Assembly (NCBI GenBank): GCA_963781675.1
Contig: CAWAGF010000001.1
Location: 1-64,000, forward strand
Source: SCTD01 sp963781675
Lineage (GTDB): Bacteria > Actinomycetota > Actinomycetes > Mycobacteriales > SCTD01
Direction of reading: 5' to 3'
DNA length: 64,000 nt
Positions within the stretch are counted from its first letter, which is position 1, and each line of letters opens with the position of its first letter. Both the position numbers and the translations under genes were made by a program. Shown here one piece after another: positions 35,910-45,131 of this stretch. Under the pieces are notes generated by a model, which worked only from the letters and a program-made list of their open reading frames with translations, made no database searches and was not told the DNA's origin.

Positions 35910-36686
35910 GTGGCCAAGCGCATCACCCTCGACCACGTGAACGCCTACTACGGCAGGTTCCACGCGATCGACGACCTGTCGCTGGTCATCGAGGCGAACG
36001 CCATCACCGCGTTCATCGGCCCCTCCGGCTGCGGGAAGTCGACCGCGCTGCGGACCATCAACCGCATGCACGAGGTCATCCCGGGCGCGCGCGTCGAGGG
36101 GCAGATCCTTCTCGACGACGACGACGTCTACGCGCCCGGCGTGGACCCGGTCGACGTGCGCCGCAAGGTCGGCATGGTCTTCCAGCGGCCGAACCCGTTC
36201 CCCACGATGTCGATCTACGAGAACGTCGTCGCGGGGCTGAAGCTCAACGGCCGGGTGTCCAAGGGCGAGACCGACGAGGTGGTCGAGCGCTCCCTGCGCG
36301 GCGCGAACCTCTGGAACGAGGTCAAGGACCGGCTCGACCGCCCCGGAGCCGGCCTGTCCGGCGGACAGCAGCAGCGCCTGTGCATCGCCCGGGCCATCGC
36401 GGTGAAGCCGGAGGTGCTGCTCATGGACGAGCCCTGCTCCGCGCTCGACCCGATCTCCACGCTCGCCATCGAGGACCTGATGGAGGAGCTGAAGAAGGAC
36501 TACACGATCGTCATCGTGACGCACAACATGCAGCAGGCCGCCCGGGTCTCGGACCGGACCGGCTTCTTCACCATCGAGGGCACGGGCAAGCCGGGCAAGC
36601 TGGTCGAGATCGACGACACCGCCCAGATCTTCAGCAACCCGGGCGAGAAGCGCACCGAGGACTACATCACCGGCCGCTTCGGCTGA
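35910..36686 (+). CDS. pstB: phosphate ABC transporter ATPase PstB
   Basis: 258 aa from GTG 35910. Walker A GPSGCGKST, Q-loop VFQRPNPFPTMS, signature LSGGQQQR, Walker B VLLMDEPCSALD and His switch THNMQQ are all intact. PNPFPTMSIYENV is PstB-specific. It drives phosphate import with PstCA. Unusually it is divergent from pstSCA rather than last in the same operon, and has its own PHO box. A PHO-boxed 67-aa gene follows on the same strand. Confidence 0.95.
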   Translation: MAKRITLDHVNAYYGRFHAIDDLSLVIEANAITAFIGPSGCGKSTALRTINRMHEVIPGARVEGQILLDDDDVYAPGVDPVDVRRKVGMVFQRPNPFPTMSIYENVVAGLKLNGRVSKGETDEVVERSLRGANLWNEVKDRLDRPGAGLSGGQQQRLCIARAIAVKPEVLLMDEPCSALDPISTLAIEDLMEELKKDYTIVIVTHNMQQAARVSDRTGFFTIEGTGKPGKLVEIDDTAQIFSNPGEKRTEDYITGRFG

Positions 36687-36710
36687 TCCGTCGCACGACC
36701 GCGGAGTGTC

Positions 36711-36732
36711 GTTCACCTGTCGTTCACCCGGA
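36711..36732 (+). promoter_or_regulatory. third PHO box, before the 67-aa gene
   Basis: GTTCACC at 36711-36717 and 36722-36728, exactly 11 bp apart, 23 bp before the ATG at 36751. Same core as the pst boxes. Confidence 0.75.
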
Positions 36733-36750
36733 GCGCGCAGCCTGTGCCGC

Positions 36751-36954
36751 ATGGGCATCCAGGACGAGAAGCGTCAGCTCGAGGCCGCGCGCGCCGCGCT
36801 GGTCTCGGAGTTCGCCGGGCGTCTCCCCGAGGACGAGGTGGCCGAGCGGTTCGGCGACATCGTGCGGGAGTTCGAGGCCGCCCCGATCCGCGGCTTCGTG
36901 CCGGTGCTCGCGCAGCGGAAGGCGCGCGAGCGCCTGCGCTCCCTCAGCGCCTAG
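36751..36954 (+). CDS. three-helix-bundle dimerization domain protein (67 aa)
   Basis: MGIQDEKRQLEAARAALVSE followed by FAGRLPEDEVAERFGDIVREF and GFVPVLAQRKARERLRSL, the pattern of small actinobacterial three-helix dimerization proteins. All-helical, charged, cytoplasmic. The PHO box directly upstream says it is made under phosphate limitation. Its biochemical role is unknown; binding to another protein through dimer exchange is possible. ATG 36751 is the only start with the domain intact. Confidence 0.75.
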   Translation: MGIQDEKRQLEAARAALVSEFAGRLPEDEVAERFGDIVREFEAAPIRGFVPVLAQRKARERLRSLSA

Positions 36955-36960
36955 CCCCCG

Positions 36961-38313
36961 CTACGGCGCGACGAGCAGGGGCGCCGTCGTGACGCGCGCC
37001 CCGTCGGCGCAGGTCACCACCGCGTAGACCCAGTGCGCGCCGTCCGGGCGCGGGCTGGTGGTCGACGGCACCGTCCACCTCAGCCGCGTCGTGCGCGCGC
37101 CGTCCTCCCAGGGCTGCACCTGCACGAGCGCGCCGGGCGGCGGGGCGTCCTGCCCGCCCTTGAAGGTCGCCCGGCCGCCGCTGAGCGCGTACCGGCGCTG
37201 CTGCTCCACGTAGGCCGCGGTGTGCTGGTTCTCCAGGCCCAGGTCGTTCGGGCCGAAGTAGTGCGCCGCGACCGCGTCGTCGAACGGCACGTCCTGCACC
37301 AGGCTCACGCTGGTGACCGGGCTGGTCGCGCTGCCGGCGTCGACCACGAGCCGGACGGCCTCGCCCGGCTCGGCGGAGACGGACGACCCCATCCACGCCC
37401 CGTCCCGGGTGCGGAGCGTCGCCCAGAGGTCCGGCCGGTCCGTGGCAGCGGTGCGTCGCTGGGCCAGCGCGTCGAGCAGGGCCGCCGGCGTGGTGTCCGC
37501 GGCGACGACCAGCGTGCGCTCGCGCGGGTAGCCGCTGTCCACGCCGGGCGTCGCGTTCGCCAGCAGGCCGCTCGCCGCCCAGTCGTGGAAGTCCGCGTTC
37601 ATGACCGGCCCGACCGACCAACCGCGCATCAGGGCGAACCAGTACCAGCCGGCCGCGCGTTCCCGCACCTCGATGGTCGCCATCCGCCGGGCGGCGCCGG
37701 CGTGGAAGGCGTAGTCGTCCCAGTTGAGCGGCCCCTTGGACGACGGGTGGTTGAACTGCCCGATGCCGTCGGCCCCACCGAGCGCGGGCGCGAGCGAGGT
37801 GGTCACCGGGCCGGGGTCGGTCGCCAGCCACTGCCAGAACGGCGTCATCGTGAAGGACTCGTCCCGGCGCAGCCAGCCGGCCGATCCCAGCACGTTGAGG
37901 TGGTTCTGCTGGTCGTTGGTCCACTCGAAGCCGCGCAGGAAGGCGAAGCCGTCGCCGGTGAAGCGCGCGCACACGTCCGCGCTGCGCGACCACGGGTCGG
38001 CGCCGGCGGGGCTCACCGGGAAGAAGTCGGAGTGCTCGGTGAAGCTGAGGAAGTCCAGGCCCAGCTCGCGCGCGTGCGCCCGGACGTAGGCCGCGACCAG
38101 CTCGGACGGGGCGTCGCCGTCGCTGTCGGTGCTGTGGTCGTGCAGGCTGCCGGCCAGCACGGACAGGCCGCCGACGTACGCCGGCCCGCCCGGACGCAGC
38201 CGCGCCGCCGTGCCGGTCGTCAGGGGTCCGGCCAGGGCGGGCCGGGCGAGCAGCCCGGCGCCGGCGAGCGCGCCGAGGCGCAGGAACGAGCGGCGCGAGC
38301 AGGAGCAGGACAC
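36961..38313 (-). CDS. Tat-exported PHP-domain phosphoesterase
   Basis: 450 aa. Twin-arginine signal SRRSFLRLGALAGAGLL. The metal-binding PHP motifs are GSLHDHSTDSDG, LDFLSFTEHSDFF, IGQFNHPSSKG and VMNADFHDWA, so the metal site looks complete. The C-terminal ~130 residues form a beta-rich domain. Tat export suits a metal enzyme folded before export. With PhoD and Pit next to it, release of phosphate from organic esters outside the cell is likely. One lone GTTCACC at 38351 lies upstream. Confidence 0.75.
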   Translation of the reverse strand: MSCSCSRRSFLRLGALAGAGLLARPALAGPLTTGTAARLRPGGPAYVGGLSVLAGSLHDHSTDSDGDAPSELVAAYVRAHARELGLDFLSFTEHSDFFPVSPAGADPWSRSADVCARFTGDGFAFLRGFEWTNDQQNHLNVLGSAGWLRRDESFTMTPFWQWLATDPGPVTTSLAPALGGADGIGQFNHPSSKGPLNWDDYAFHAGAARRMATIEVRERAAGWYWFALMRGWSVGPVMNADFHDWAASGLLANATPGVDSGYPRERTLVVAADTTPAALLDALAQRRTAATDRPDLWATLRTRDGAWMGSSVSAEPGEAVRLVVDAGSATSPVTSVSLVQDVPFDDAVAAHYFGPNDLGLENQHTAAYVEQQRRYALSGGRATFKGGQDAPPPGALVQVQPWEDGARTTRLRWTVPSTTSPRPDGAHWVYAVVTCADGARVTTAPLLVAP

Positions 38314-38399
38314 GGTGGCGGCACCTCGGGTCGTGGGCAGGTGCTGCAGGGTTCACCGTCGGCGGCCGACCTCCTGCCCGTGCCGGCCGACCGGCTGGA

Positions 38400-40211
38400 T
38401 CAGGCCTGGCCGCGGCGGCGCAGCAGCTCGGCCGCCGCGAGGGCCGCCACGGCCGCGCCGGCGAGCGGAGCGGCGCCCGTGCTCGGCAGGGAGGGCCCGG
38501 CCGGAGCGGGCGAGGGGGCGGGGGACGGCGGCGCGGGTGCGGGAGCGGCGGACGGCGGTGCGGCCGGCCGGTCGGCCCGCGGCTCGGTCTGCGGACCGCC
38601 CGGGCTGAGCTGCTGCGCGCCGCGCAGCACCTGCCAGGAGGCGTCCAGCCGCTGCCCGTCCGCCGGCTCCAGGACCGTCGGCACGAACAGCCACTCCGCC
38701 TGCACCCGCTCGCCGGTGACGTCGAGCAGCACCCAGCCGTTGCTGTCGAGCTCGACGTACCTGGTGTTCCGGTTCTGCGCGCGGATCGCCGCCTCGACGC
38801 CGAGCGACGTGGTGCGCGGCGGCGTGCCGAACGCCTCGTCGAAGTTCGTGCTGGTCACCGACGGCGTCACCACCTCGACGGCGACGGGCGGGAGCAGCGG
38901 GTCGTACGGGTCCTCGCTGAGGTCGTTCGCGAGCGAGGCGTGGATGTCGCCGGTGAGCACCACGACGTCCTGCAGCTCCTTGCCGCGCAGGAAGCCGAGC
39001 AGCCGCTCGCGCTCCGCCTCGTAGCCGTCCCAGATGTCGGCCGCCAGCGCGACGCCCTCGCTGGGCACCCCGCTCTGGCCGAGGGACGACAGCGCGGCGC
39101 TGACGTCCTGGGGCAGCCCGACGGCGCGCAGCTGGCTGACCAGCACCTGGTTGAGCACCAGCTTCCACGTGGCGCGCGAGGCCTCCAGGCTCTGCTCGAT
39201 CCAGGTGCGCTGCACCGGCGAGTACATCTGCCGGGCGGGGTCGGCCACCGCGGGGTCGACGATCACCTGGTCGCCGTCGAGGCCGGTCAGCTGCTGGCTG
39301 CGCCCTTCGAGCCGGGTGTCCACGACGACCAGGTCCACGAGCGCGCCGTAGCCGAGCCGGCGGTAGATCCGCGACGGGTCGCCGGGGACCGGCAGCCGCA
39401 CCGGCATCCACTCGTCGTAGGCGCGCTGCGACGCCGCCTTGCGCGTCGGCCACGGGCCCTCGGTCTCCGGGTCGTGGTTGGCGGCCCCGTCGGCCCAGCT
39501 GTCGTTGCTCGCCTCGTGGTCGTCCCAGGTCGCGACCATCGGGTGCGCCGCGTGCATCCGCTGCAGGTCCGGGTCGGTCTTGTAGTGGGCGTGCCGCTGG
39601 CGGTACTCCGCGAGCGTGCGCACCTCCGTCGGCGGCGAGGTCACCCGGCCGGGCGGGGCGTCCGCGTCCTGCGCGCCCTCGTAGACGTAGTCGCCGCAGT
39701 GCAGCACCGCGTCGACGTCCGCTTCGGCGATCCGCGCGTAGGCGTTGAAGAAGCCGCTGTCGTACTTCGCGCAGGTGGCCACGGCGAAGCGCAGCCGCGC
39801 GACCTGCTGCCCCGCCGCCGGCGCGGTGCGGGTCCGGCCGACCGGCGAGCGCCTGCCGCCGGCCTCGAAGACGTAGAAGTACGTCGTGTACGGGGCGAGC
39901 CCGCCGACGTCCACCTTGACCGTGCGGTCCCGCGCCGCGGTGGCGCGCGTCTCGCCGCGGGCGACCACCTGCCGCAGCTGCGGGTCGCGGGCGACCAGCC
40001 ACGAGACGGGCAGGTCCCGGTCGGCGGTGACACGGGTCCACAGCACGACGCGGTCCGGCAGCGGGTCGCCGCTCGCGACGCCGTGCAGGAACGCCGGCGC
40101 CGCAGCGGCGGTCGCGGGGGCGGGGAGGGCGACGGTGCCGGTCACGGCGGCAGCGGCCGCCCCGCCGAGGAAGGTGCGCCGGTCGAGGGTCACCCGCGCA
40201 GTGTCCGTCAC
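38400..40211 (-). CDS. phoD: PhoD-family alkaline phosphatase with LPXTG wall anchor
   Basis: 603 aa from GTG 40211. Tat signal LDRRTFLGGAAAAAVTGTVA. The PhoD core has FAVATCAKYDSGFFNAYARI, HCGDYVYEG, ATWDDHEASNDSW, VLTGDIHASLANDL and VEVVTPSVTSTNF, which include the conserved metal ligands. After a Pro/Ala-rich wall spacer the C-terminus is SLPSTGAAPLAG, a hydrophobic stretch and LLRRRGQA: a sortase signal. PhoD is normally free or lipid-bound, so covalent wall attachment is notable. No sortase gene lies in the window. Hydrolyses phosphodiesters and monoesters, part of the phosphate island. Confidence 0.9.
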   Translation of the reverse strand: MTDTARVTLDRRTFLGGAAAAAVTGTVALPAPATAAAAPAFLHGVASGDPLPDRVVLWTRVTADRDLPVSWLVARDPQLRQVVARGETRATAARDRTVKVDVGGLAPYTTYFYVFEAGGRRSPVGRTRTAPAAGQQVARLRFAVATCAKYDSGFFNAYARIAEADVDAVLHCGDYVYEGAQDADAPPGRVTSPPTEVRTLAEYRQRHAHYKTDPDLQRMHAAHPMVATWDDHEASNDSWADGAANHDPETEGPWPTRKAASQRAYDEWMPVRLPVPGDPSRIYRRLGYGALVDLVVVDTRLEGRSQQLTGLDGDQVIVDPAVADPARQMYSPVQRTWIEQSLEASRATWKLVLNQVLVSQLRAVGLPQDVSAALSSLGQSGVPSEGVALAADIWDGYEAERERLLGFLRGKELQDVVVLTGDIHASLANDLSEDPYDPLLPPVAVEVVTPSVTSTNFDEAFGTPPRTTSLGVEAAIRAQNRNTRYVELDSNGWVLLDVTGERVQAEWLFVPTVLEPADGQRLDASWQVLRGAQQLSPGGPQTEPRADRPAAPPSAAPAPAPPSPAPSPAPAGPSLPSTGAAPLAGAAVAALAAAELLRRRGQA

Positions 40212-40241
40212 GCAGGCTGCGCGCGGGGGAACGCCGAACGG

Positions 40242-41243
40242 CTAGAGGAGGACGAGCCGGGTGACCTCGTAGAAGCCGGCCGCCACGAGCGCGGCCGCGG
40301 GGATGGTGAGCACCCACGCCGTGACGATCGTGCGCGCGACGCCCCAGCGCACCGCGGACAGCCTCCGGGTCGCGCCGACGCCCATGATCGACGACGTGAT
40401 GGTGTGCGTCGTCGAGACGGGCACCTCGTACACGAAGGCGGTCGTGTAGAGCACGGCCGCCGCGGTCGTCTCCGCCGCGAACCCGCGGGGCGGGTCCAGC
40501 TCGATGATGCGGCGGCCCAGGGTGCGCATGATGCGCCAGCCACCGGCGTACGTGCCGGCGCTGATGGCGGCGCCCGCGGCGAGCTTGACCCAGAGCGGCA
40601 CCTCGTCGCTGGTCTGCGAGCCGTAGGTCACGAGGGCCAGGACGATGACGCCCATCGTCTTCTGCGCGTCCTGCAGGCCGTGGCCGAACGCCATCGCGGC
40701 GGCCGACGCGATCTGCGCCTTGCGGAAGCCGCGGCTCATCTTCGACGGCGCCGCCCGGCGGAAGCCCCACAGGATCGCCAGCATCAGCAGGTAGGCGACG
40801 CCGAAGCCGATGAGCGGCGAGAGCACCATCGGGATGACGACCTTGTCGACGACGCCCGCCCACTTCACGTCGCTGGACGCCGCGAGCGCGGCGCCGACGA
40901 GCCCGCCGATGAGCGCGTGCGAGGAGCTGGACGGCAGGCCGAAGTACCAGGTGATGAGGTTCCAGGTGATGGCGCCGACCAGCGCGCTGAAGACGAGCAC
41001 CAGACCGTCGCCTCCGCTCGGCGCGGAGATGATGTCGCTGCCGACGGTCTTGGCGACGCCGGTGGCGACGAGGGCGCCCCCGAGGTTCGCGACCGCGGCC
41101 ATGGCGAGCGCGGCGCGGGGGGTCAGCGCGCGCGTCGACACCGCCGTGGCGATGGCGTTCGCGGCGTCGTGGAAGCCGTTGGTGTAGTCGAAGGCGAGGG
41201 CGATCGCGACGATCGCGAGCAGCCCGAGGAGCTCCGCGGACAA
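40242..41243 (-). CDS. pit: PiT-family inorganic phosphate transporter
   Basis: 333 aa, about ten helices, from a TTG start at 41243. The family signature occurs in each half: DYTNGFHDAANAIATAV near the N-terminus and VPVSTTHTITSSIMGVG near the C-terminus; LPSSSSHALIGGLVGA lies between. Low-affinity metal-phosphate/proton symport. It follows the DUF47 gene after four bases, a pair conserved widely in bacteria. Confidence 0.92.
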   Translation of the reverse strand: MSAELLGLLAIVAIALAFDYTNGFHDAANAIATAVSTRALTPRAALAMAAVANLGGALVATGVAKTVGSDIISAPSGGDGLVLVFSALVGAITWNLITWYFGLPSSSSHALIGGLVGAALAASSDVKWAGVVDKVVIPMVLSPLIGFGVAYLLMLAILWGFRRAAPSKMSRGFRKAQIASAAAMAFGHGLQDAQKTMGVIVLALVTYGSQTSDEVPLWVKLAAGAAISAGTYAGGWRIMRTLGRRIIELDPPRGFAAETTAAAVLYTTAFVYEVPVSTTHTITSSIMGVGATRRLSAVRWGVARTIVTAWVLTIPAAALVAAGFYEVTRLVLL

Positions 41244-41247
41244 GGTC

Positions 41248-41871
41248 CTAGGACTCCTTGAGCGCGATGGTCTCGACGGTGTCGGCGACGTCCTCGAGCG
41301 CGTCGGCGGCCGCCTCGACCTGGTCCGCGAGGTCCTTGAGCTTGATGGCCATGAGCGCGTCGTACTGCCCGTTGAAGAGCTTGGCGACGGTCCGGCGGTA
41401 GAGCTGGTCGGCCTCGTTCTCCAGCCGGTTGACCTCGATCCAGTAGTCCTCGAGGCCCTTCATGCCCTGCAGCCGCGGCATCGCCTCGGCGGTGGCGGCA
41501 GCGGCCTTCTGCAGGACCTGCACGACCTCGCGGGTGCTCTCCGGCAGCTCGTCGAGCTCGTAGAGCAGCACCAGGTCGGCGGCCGCCTCCATGTAGTCGA
41601 CGACGTCGTCGAGCTGGGCCGTCAGCCGGTAGATGTCCTCGCGGTCGAACGGCGTCACGAAGGTGGAGTTGAGCCGGCGCATCACCTCGTGGGTGACCTC
41701 GTCGTTCGCGTGCTCGATGTCGCGCATCCGCTGGTTCAGCGCCCCGCGCTCGGAGACCGACCGCGACTCGACGATCTGCGCGAGGACGTCCGCGGCGTCG
41801 ACGATGTTGCGGGCGGACGCGGCGAACTGGTCGTAGAACGACGTGTCGCGGGGGGTCAGGCGCAGGCGCAC
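41248..41871 (-). CDS. DUF47 PhoU-like phosphate transport regulator
   Basis: 207 aa, all helical: FAASARNIVDAADVLAQIVE, QRMRDIEHANDEVTHEVMRR, TPFDREDIYRLTAQLDDVVD, VNRLENEADQLYRRTVAKLF. The repeated E-x-x-x-D helices are those of PhoU/DUF47 metal-cluster bundles. Partners with Pit, encoded directly downstream. Start GTG 41871 is preferred because upstream codons belong to no recognisable domain. Confidence 0.9.
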   Translation of the reverse strand: MRLRLTPRDTSFYDQFAASARNIVDAADVLAQIVESRSVSERGALNQRMRDIEHANDEVTHEVMRRLNSTFVTPFDREDIYRLTAQLDDVVDYMEAAADLVLLYELDELPESTREVVQVLQKAAAATAEAMPRLQGMKGLEDYWIEVNRLENEADQLYRRTVAKLFNGQYDALMAIKLKDLADQVEAAADALEDVADTVETIALKES

Positions 41872-42021
41872 GGGGACCTCGAGGGGTGTCGGGACGTCCG
41901 GGGGGCCGGCCGGGTGCGGCGGCAGGCCTGAGCGTAGGACCCGCCGCGGGGTGGCCGAGGTCACGCCCCCGGGGCCCCAGGTCGCCGTGACACTGGGAGT
42001 CCCTCGACGACGGAGTCCCGC

Positions 42022-44220
42022 GTGCGCGCGCTCGCCCTGTTCAGCTTCCGCCGCCGGCGGCTCGTGCTCGCCCTCTGGCTGCTGCTCCTGGCGGTGGTCG
42101 GCGGCGCGCTGGGCGCCGTCGGTGCGGGCTACGACGACTCCTTCACCCTGCCGGACACCGAGAGCGCCCGTGCGTTCGCGCTGCTCGAGCGGGTGAGCCC
42201 GGCAGCGAGCGGCGACGCCCTCACCGCCGTCTTCGCCGTGGAGCGCGGGAAGGTCACCGACCCAGCGGCTCGCCCGGCGGTGGAGGAGGTCCTGCGCGAG
42301 CTCGGCGGCCTCGACCAGGTCGCCTCCGTGGCCTCGCCGTACGACGCCCCTCAGCAGGTGTCGCAGGACGGCCGCATCGCCTTCGCGACGGTCACGCTGG
42401 CCGGCCTGGTGCCGACCGACGTGAGCCACGCGCAGGTCGACGAGGTGCTCGCCGTCGCTGCCCAGCCGCGCGACGGGCTGCGGGTCGAGGTGACCGGCCA
42501 GGCCGCCACCGCCCCGCCGGAGCAGGGCGTCGCCGAGGTCGTGGGGCTGGTCGCCGCCGCCGTCGTGCTGCTCGTCGTCTTCGGGTCGCTCACCGCGATG
42601 TCGCTGCCCCTGATCACCGCTGTGCTGTCGATCGCCGTGTCGCTCGCGGGGGTCGGCCTGCTGGCCAACCTCATCACCATCGCGACCTTCGCGCCGACGC
42701 TCTCGGTGCTGCTCGGCCTCGGGGTCGGCATCGACTACGCGCTGTTCATCGTGACGCGCTACCGGCAGGGTCTGCTCGAGGGGCGCACACCCGAGGAGGC
42801 GACGGTCACCGCCGTCGACACCTCCGGCCGGGCCGTGCTGTTCGCCGGCATCACCGTCTGCATCGCCCTGCTGGGCCTGTTCGCGCTGGGCCTGTCGTTC
42901 CTGTACGGCGTGGCCGTCGCGGCCTCCCTCGCCGTCGCGACGACCGTCCTCGCGTCGCTCACGCTGCTGCCCGCGCTGCTCGGCTTCTTCGGCCGCAGGG
43001 TGCTGCCGCGGCGCAAGCGCGCGCTGGCCACCGGCGCGCCGCAGGACCTGCAGGAGGAGACCCGCGGCTGGCGGCGCTGGGCCGCCTTCCTCGACCGCCG
43101 CCCGCGCCTCGTCGCCGCTGCAGCGCTCGGCCTGATGGTGCTCGTCGCGCTCCCGCTCGGCAGCCTGCGGCTCGGCCTGACCGACCAGGGCAGCAACCCG
43201 GAGAGCACGACCACCCGGCAGGGCTACGACCTGCTGGCGGAGGGCTTCGGCGCCGGCTTCAACGGACCGCTGCTCGTCGTCACGGACCTGGGCGCCGCAC
43301 CCGGCACCGCACCTACGCAGGACCTGGTCCGGGCCCTGCAGGCCGACGAGGACGTGGCCGCGGTGTCGTCGACCGTCTACCTCGGCGGCCCGCAGCCAGG
43401 GGTCCCGGTCGCCGGCGGTGTCGGCATCACCACCGTCTACCCGACGTCCGCGCCGCAGGACGAGCAGACCAGCGAGCTCGTCGACCGCGTGCGCACGGAG
43501 CTGGTGCCGGCGGCGGTCGGCGACAGCGGCCAGGACCTGCTCGTCGGCGGCTCGACAGCGGTGTTCAACGACTTCAGCCAGGTGATCGCGGACAAGCTGC
43601 CGCTGTTCGTCGGCATCGTGGTCCTGCTCAGCTTCCTGCTGCTGACGATGGTGTTCCGCAGCCTCGTGGTGAGCACCGTCGCTGCCCTGATGAACCTGCT
43701 GTCGGCCGCTGCGGCGTTCGGCGTCATCGTGGCCGTCTTCCAGTGGGGGTACGGCCTGTCGCTGATCGGCGTCGACCGGACCGGGCCGATCCTGGCGTTC
43801 CTGCCGGTGATCCTGTTCGCGATCCTGTTCGGCCTGTCGATGGACTACGAGGTCTTCCTGCTGTCGCGCATCCACGAGGAGTGGCTGCACCGCGGCGACA
43901 ACCGGCAGGCCGTGCTGCACGGGCTGGCCGCCACCGGGCGCACCATCACCGCCGCCGCGGCCATCATGGTGATGCTGTTCCTGGCCTTCGTGCTGGGGCC
44001 GGACCTCACCATCAAGCTGTTCGGCCTGGGGCTGGCGGTCGCGGTGCTCATGGACGCGGTCGTCATCCGCAGCGTGCTCGTGCCCGCGGTGATGCTCGTG
44101 CTGGGCCGGGCCAACTGGTACCTGCCCGGCTGGCTGGACAGGGTGCTGCCGCGCGTGTCGGTCGAGGGTCCGGCGGCCGAGCCGGTGGAGGCCCTGCCGG
44201 CAGGGGCCGTCGCGCCGTAG
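42022..44220 (+). CDS. MMPL-family RND transporter
   Basis: 732 aa, two repeats of one helix, an extracytoplasmic loop and five helices. Key signatures: LGVGIDYALFIVTRYR in the first half, LFGLSMDYEVFLLSRIHEEW in the second (the Asp-Tyr pairs carry protons). No C-terminal domain. MmpL-type pumps export lipids, siderophores or drugs. Clean frame, GTG start. Divergent from DUF47-pit, with 150 bp between. Substrate unknown. Confidence 0.9.
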   Translation: MRALALFSFRRRRLVLALWLLLLAVVGGALGAVGAGYDDSFTLPDTESARAFALLERVSPAASGDALTAVFAVERGKVTDPAARPAVEEVLRELGGLDQVASVASPYDAPQQVSQDGRIAFATVTLAGLVPTDVSHAQVDEVLAVAAQPRDGLRVEVTGQAATAPPEQGVAEVVGLVAAAVVLLVVFGSLTAMSLPLITAVLSIAVSLAGVGLLANLITIATFAPTLSVLLGLGVGIDYALFIVTRYRQGLLEGRTPEEATVTAVDTSGRAVLFAGITVCIALLGLFALGLSFLYGVAVAASLAVATTVLASLTLLPALLGFFGRRVLPRRKRALATGAPQDLQEETRGWRRWAAFLDRRPRLVAAAALGLMVLVALPLGSLRLGLTDQGSNPESTTTRQGYDLLAEGFGAGFNGPLLVVTDLGAAPGTAPTQDLVRALQADEDVAAVSSTVYLGGPQPGVPVAGGVGITTVYPTSAPQDEQTSELVDRVRTELVPAAVGDSGQDLLVGGSTAVFNDFSQVIADKLPLFVGIVVLLSFLLLTMVFRSLVVSTVAALMNLLSAAAAFGVIVAVFQWGYGLSLIGVDRTGPILAFLPVILFAILFGLSMDYEVFLLSRIHEEWLHRGDNRQAVLHGLAATGRTITAAAAIMVMLFLAFVLGPDLTIKLFGLGLAVAVLMDAVVIRSVLVPAVMLVLGRANWYLPGWLDRVLPRVSVEGPAAEPVEALPAGAVAP

Positions 44221-44287
44221 GGCCTCTCACCCGGTCCGCTGCTCGTCCGCGACGCAACCTCCGGCGCGGCGGGCTGCCCTGCCGCGG

Positions 44288-44998
44288 CTACGCGGTCGCC
44301 GGGTGCGCAGCGAGCGCCCGGCCCGCCGTGCGCGGCACGTCCGTGATGACGGCGTCCACGCCGAGCAGCGCGCAGCGGCGCAGGTCGCGCGGACGGTTCA
44401 CCGTCCACGGGACGACCCGCAGACCGGCCTCGTGCGCGGCCGCCACGACCTCCGGGTTCGCCAGCAGGTCGCTCACGTGCGGGTGCACCTCGTCGTGGCC
44501 GCCGAGCACCGCGCGGCGCAGCACCGCGGTCGCCAGGCAGCCGGTGTCGCCGAGCAGCGCGGTGCGCACTCCGAGGTGCGCCGGCGCCAGCGTCCGCACG
44601 GCCCGCACCAGCGCGGCGTCGAAGGAGGAGACGGTCACCTCGAGCGGCAGCCCTGCGCGGTGCAGCCCGAGCAGGCGCTCGACGAGCACCTGGGCGCTGC
44701 GGACCGGCGCCGTCTTGAGCTCGAGCACGACAGGCCGTCCGGCGGCGGCGGCGAGCAGCCACTCGACCCGGGCCAGGCCCGGCGCGGCAGCGCGCAGCAC
44801 CTCCCACGCCGTGGCCGCCACCGGCAGCGCAGTGCCCGGCACGACCGGGTCGTGGCAGACGGCGAGCACCCCGTCGGCGGTCAGCCGGAGGTCGACCTCC
44901 ACGCCGTCGGCCGGCCCGGCAAGGGCGGTGCCGACGGCGGCCACGGTGTTCTCGGTCGTTCCGGGGTCGGGGGCGCCGCGGTGGGCGAGCAGGAGCAC
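44288..44998 (-). CDS. glycerophosphodiester phosphodiesterase
   Basis: 236 aa TIM barrel. The catalytic motif LAHRGAPDPGTTENTVAA, metal ligands VEVDLRLTADGVLAVCHDP, and VVLELKTAP, VVPWTVNRP and DAVITDVP are intact. Splits glycerophosphodiesters to glycerol-3-phosphate and an alcohol. No signal peptide, so it works on lipid-derived products inside the cell. Supplies phosphate, in keeping with the phosphate island nearby. Confidence 0.9.
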   Translation of the reverse strand: MLLLAHRGAPDPGTTENTVAAVGTALAGPADGVEVDLRLTADGVLAVCHDPVVPGTALPVAATAWEVLRAAAPGLARVEWLLAAAAGRPVVLELKTAPVRSAQVLVERLLGLHRAGLPLEVTVSSFDAALVRAVRTLAPAHLGVRTALLGDTGCLATAVLRRAVLGGHDEVHPHVSDLLANPEVVAAAHEAGLRVVPWTVNRPRDLRRCALLGVDAVITDVPRTAGRALAAHPATA

Positions 44999-45073
44999 AC
45001 CGGCACGGTGACGGCCGCAGGTGACGGGACGGGCGGTCGCAGGTGGCCGGCAGGTGTCGGTGGGGCGAGGGTC

Positions 45074-45109
45074 TTGCGCCCATCTGCTACCGCCGCTAAC
45101 TTAGCGGCG
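45074..45109 (+). promoter_or_regulatory. promoter overlapped by a 19-bp palindromic operator
   Basis: Candidate -35 TTGCGC (45074-45079), 17-bp spacer, -10 TAACTT (45097-45102). The -10 lies inside the perfect palindrome CGCCGCTAA-C-TTAGCGGCG (45091-45109), 22 bp before the MMPL start. A TetR gene ends the unit, so self-repression is likely. Confidence 0.7.
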
Positions 45110-45131
45110 TTCACACACTGCTGGAGGAACC

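Noticed and set aside
38351..38357. Single GTTCACC upstream of the PHP phosphoesterase gene
   Set aside because: No second unit 11 bp away, so it does not meet the PHO-box pattern seen at the other sites.
41248..43920. 890-codon minus-strand frame across the first MMPL gene
   Set aside because: Only the last 208 codons (DUF47) are real; the rest is the antisense shadow of the transporter.
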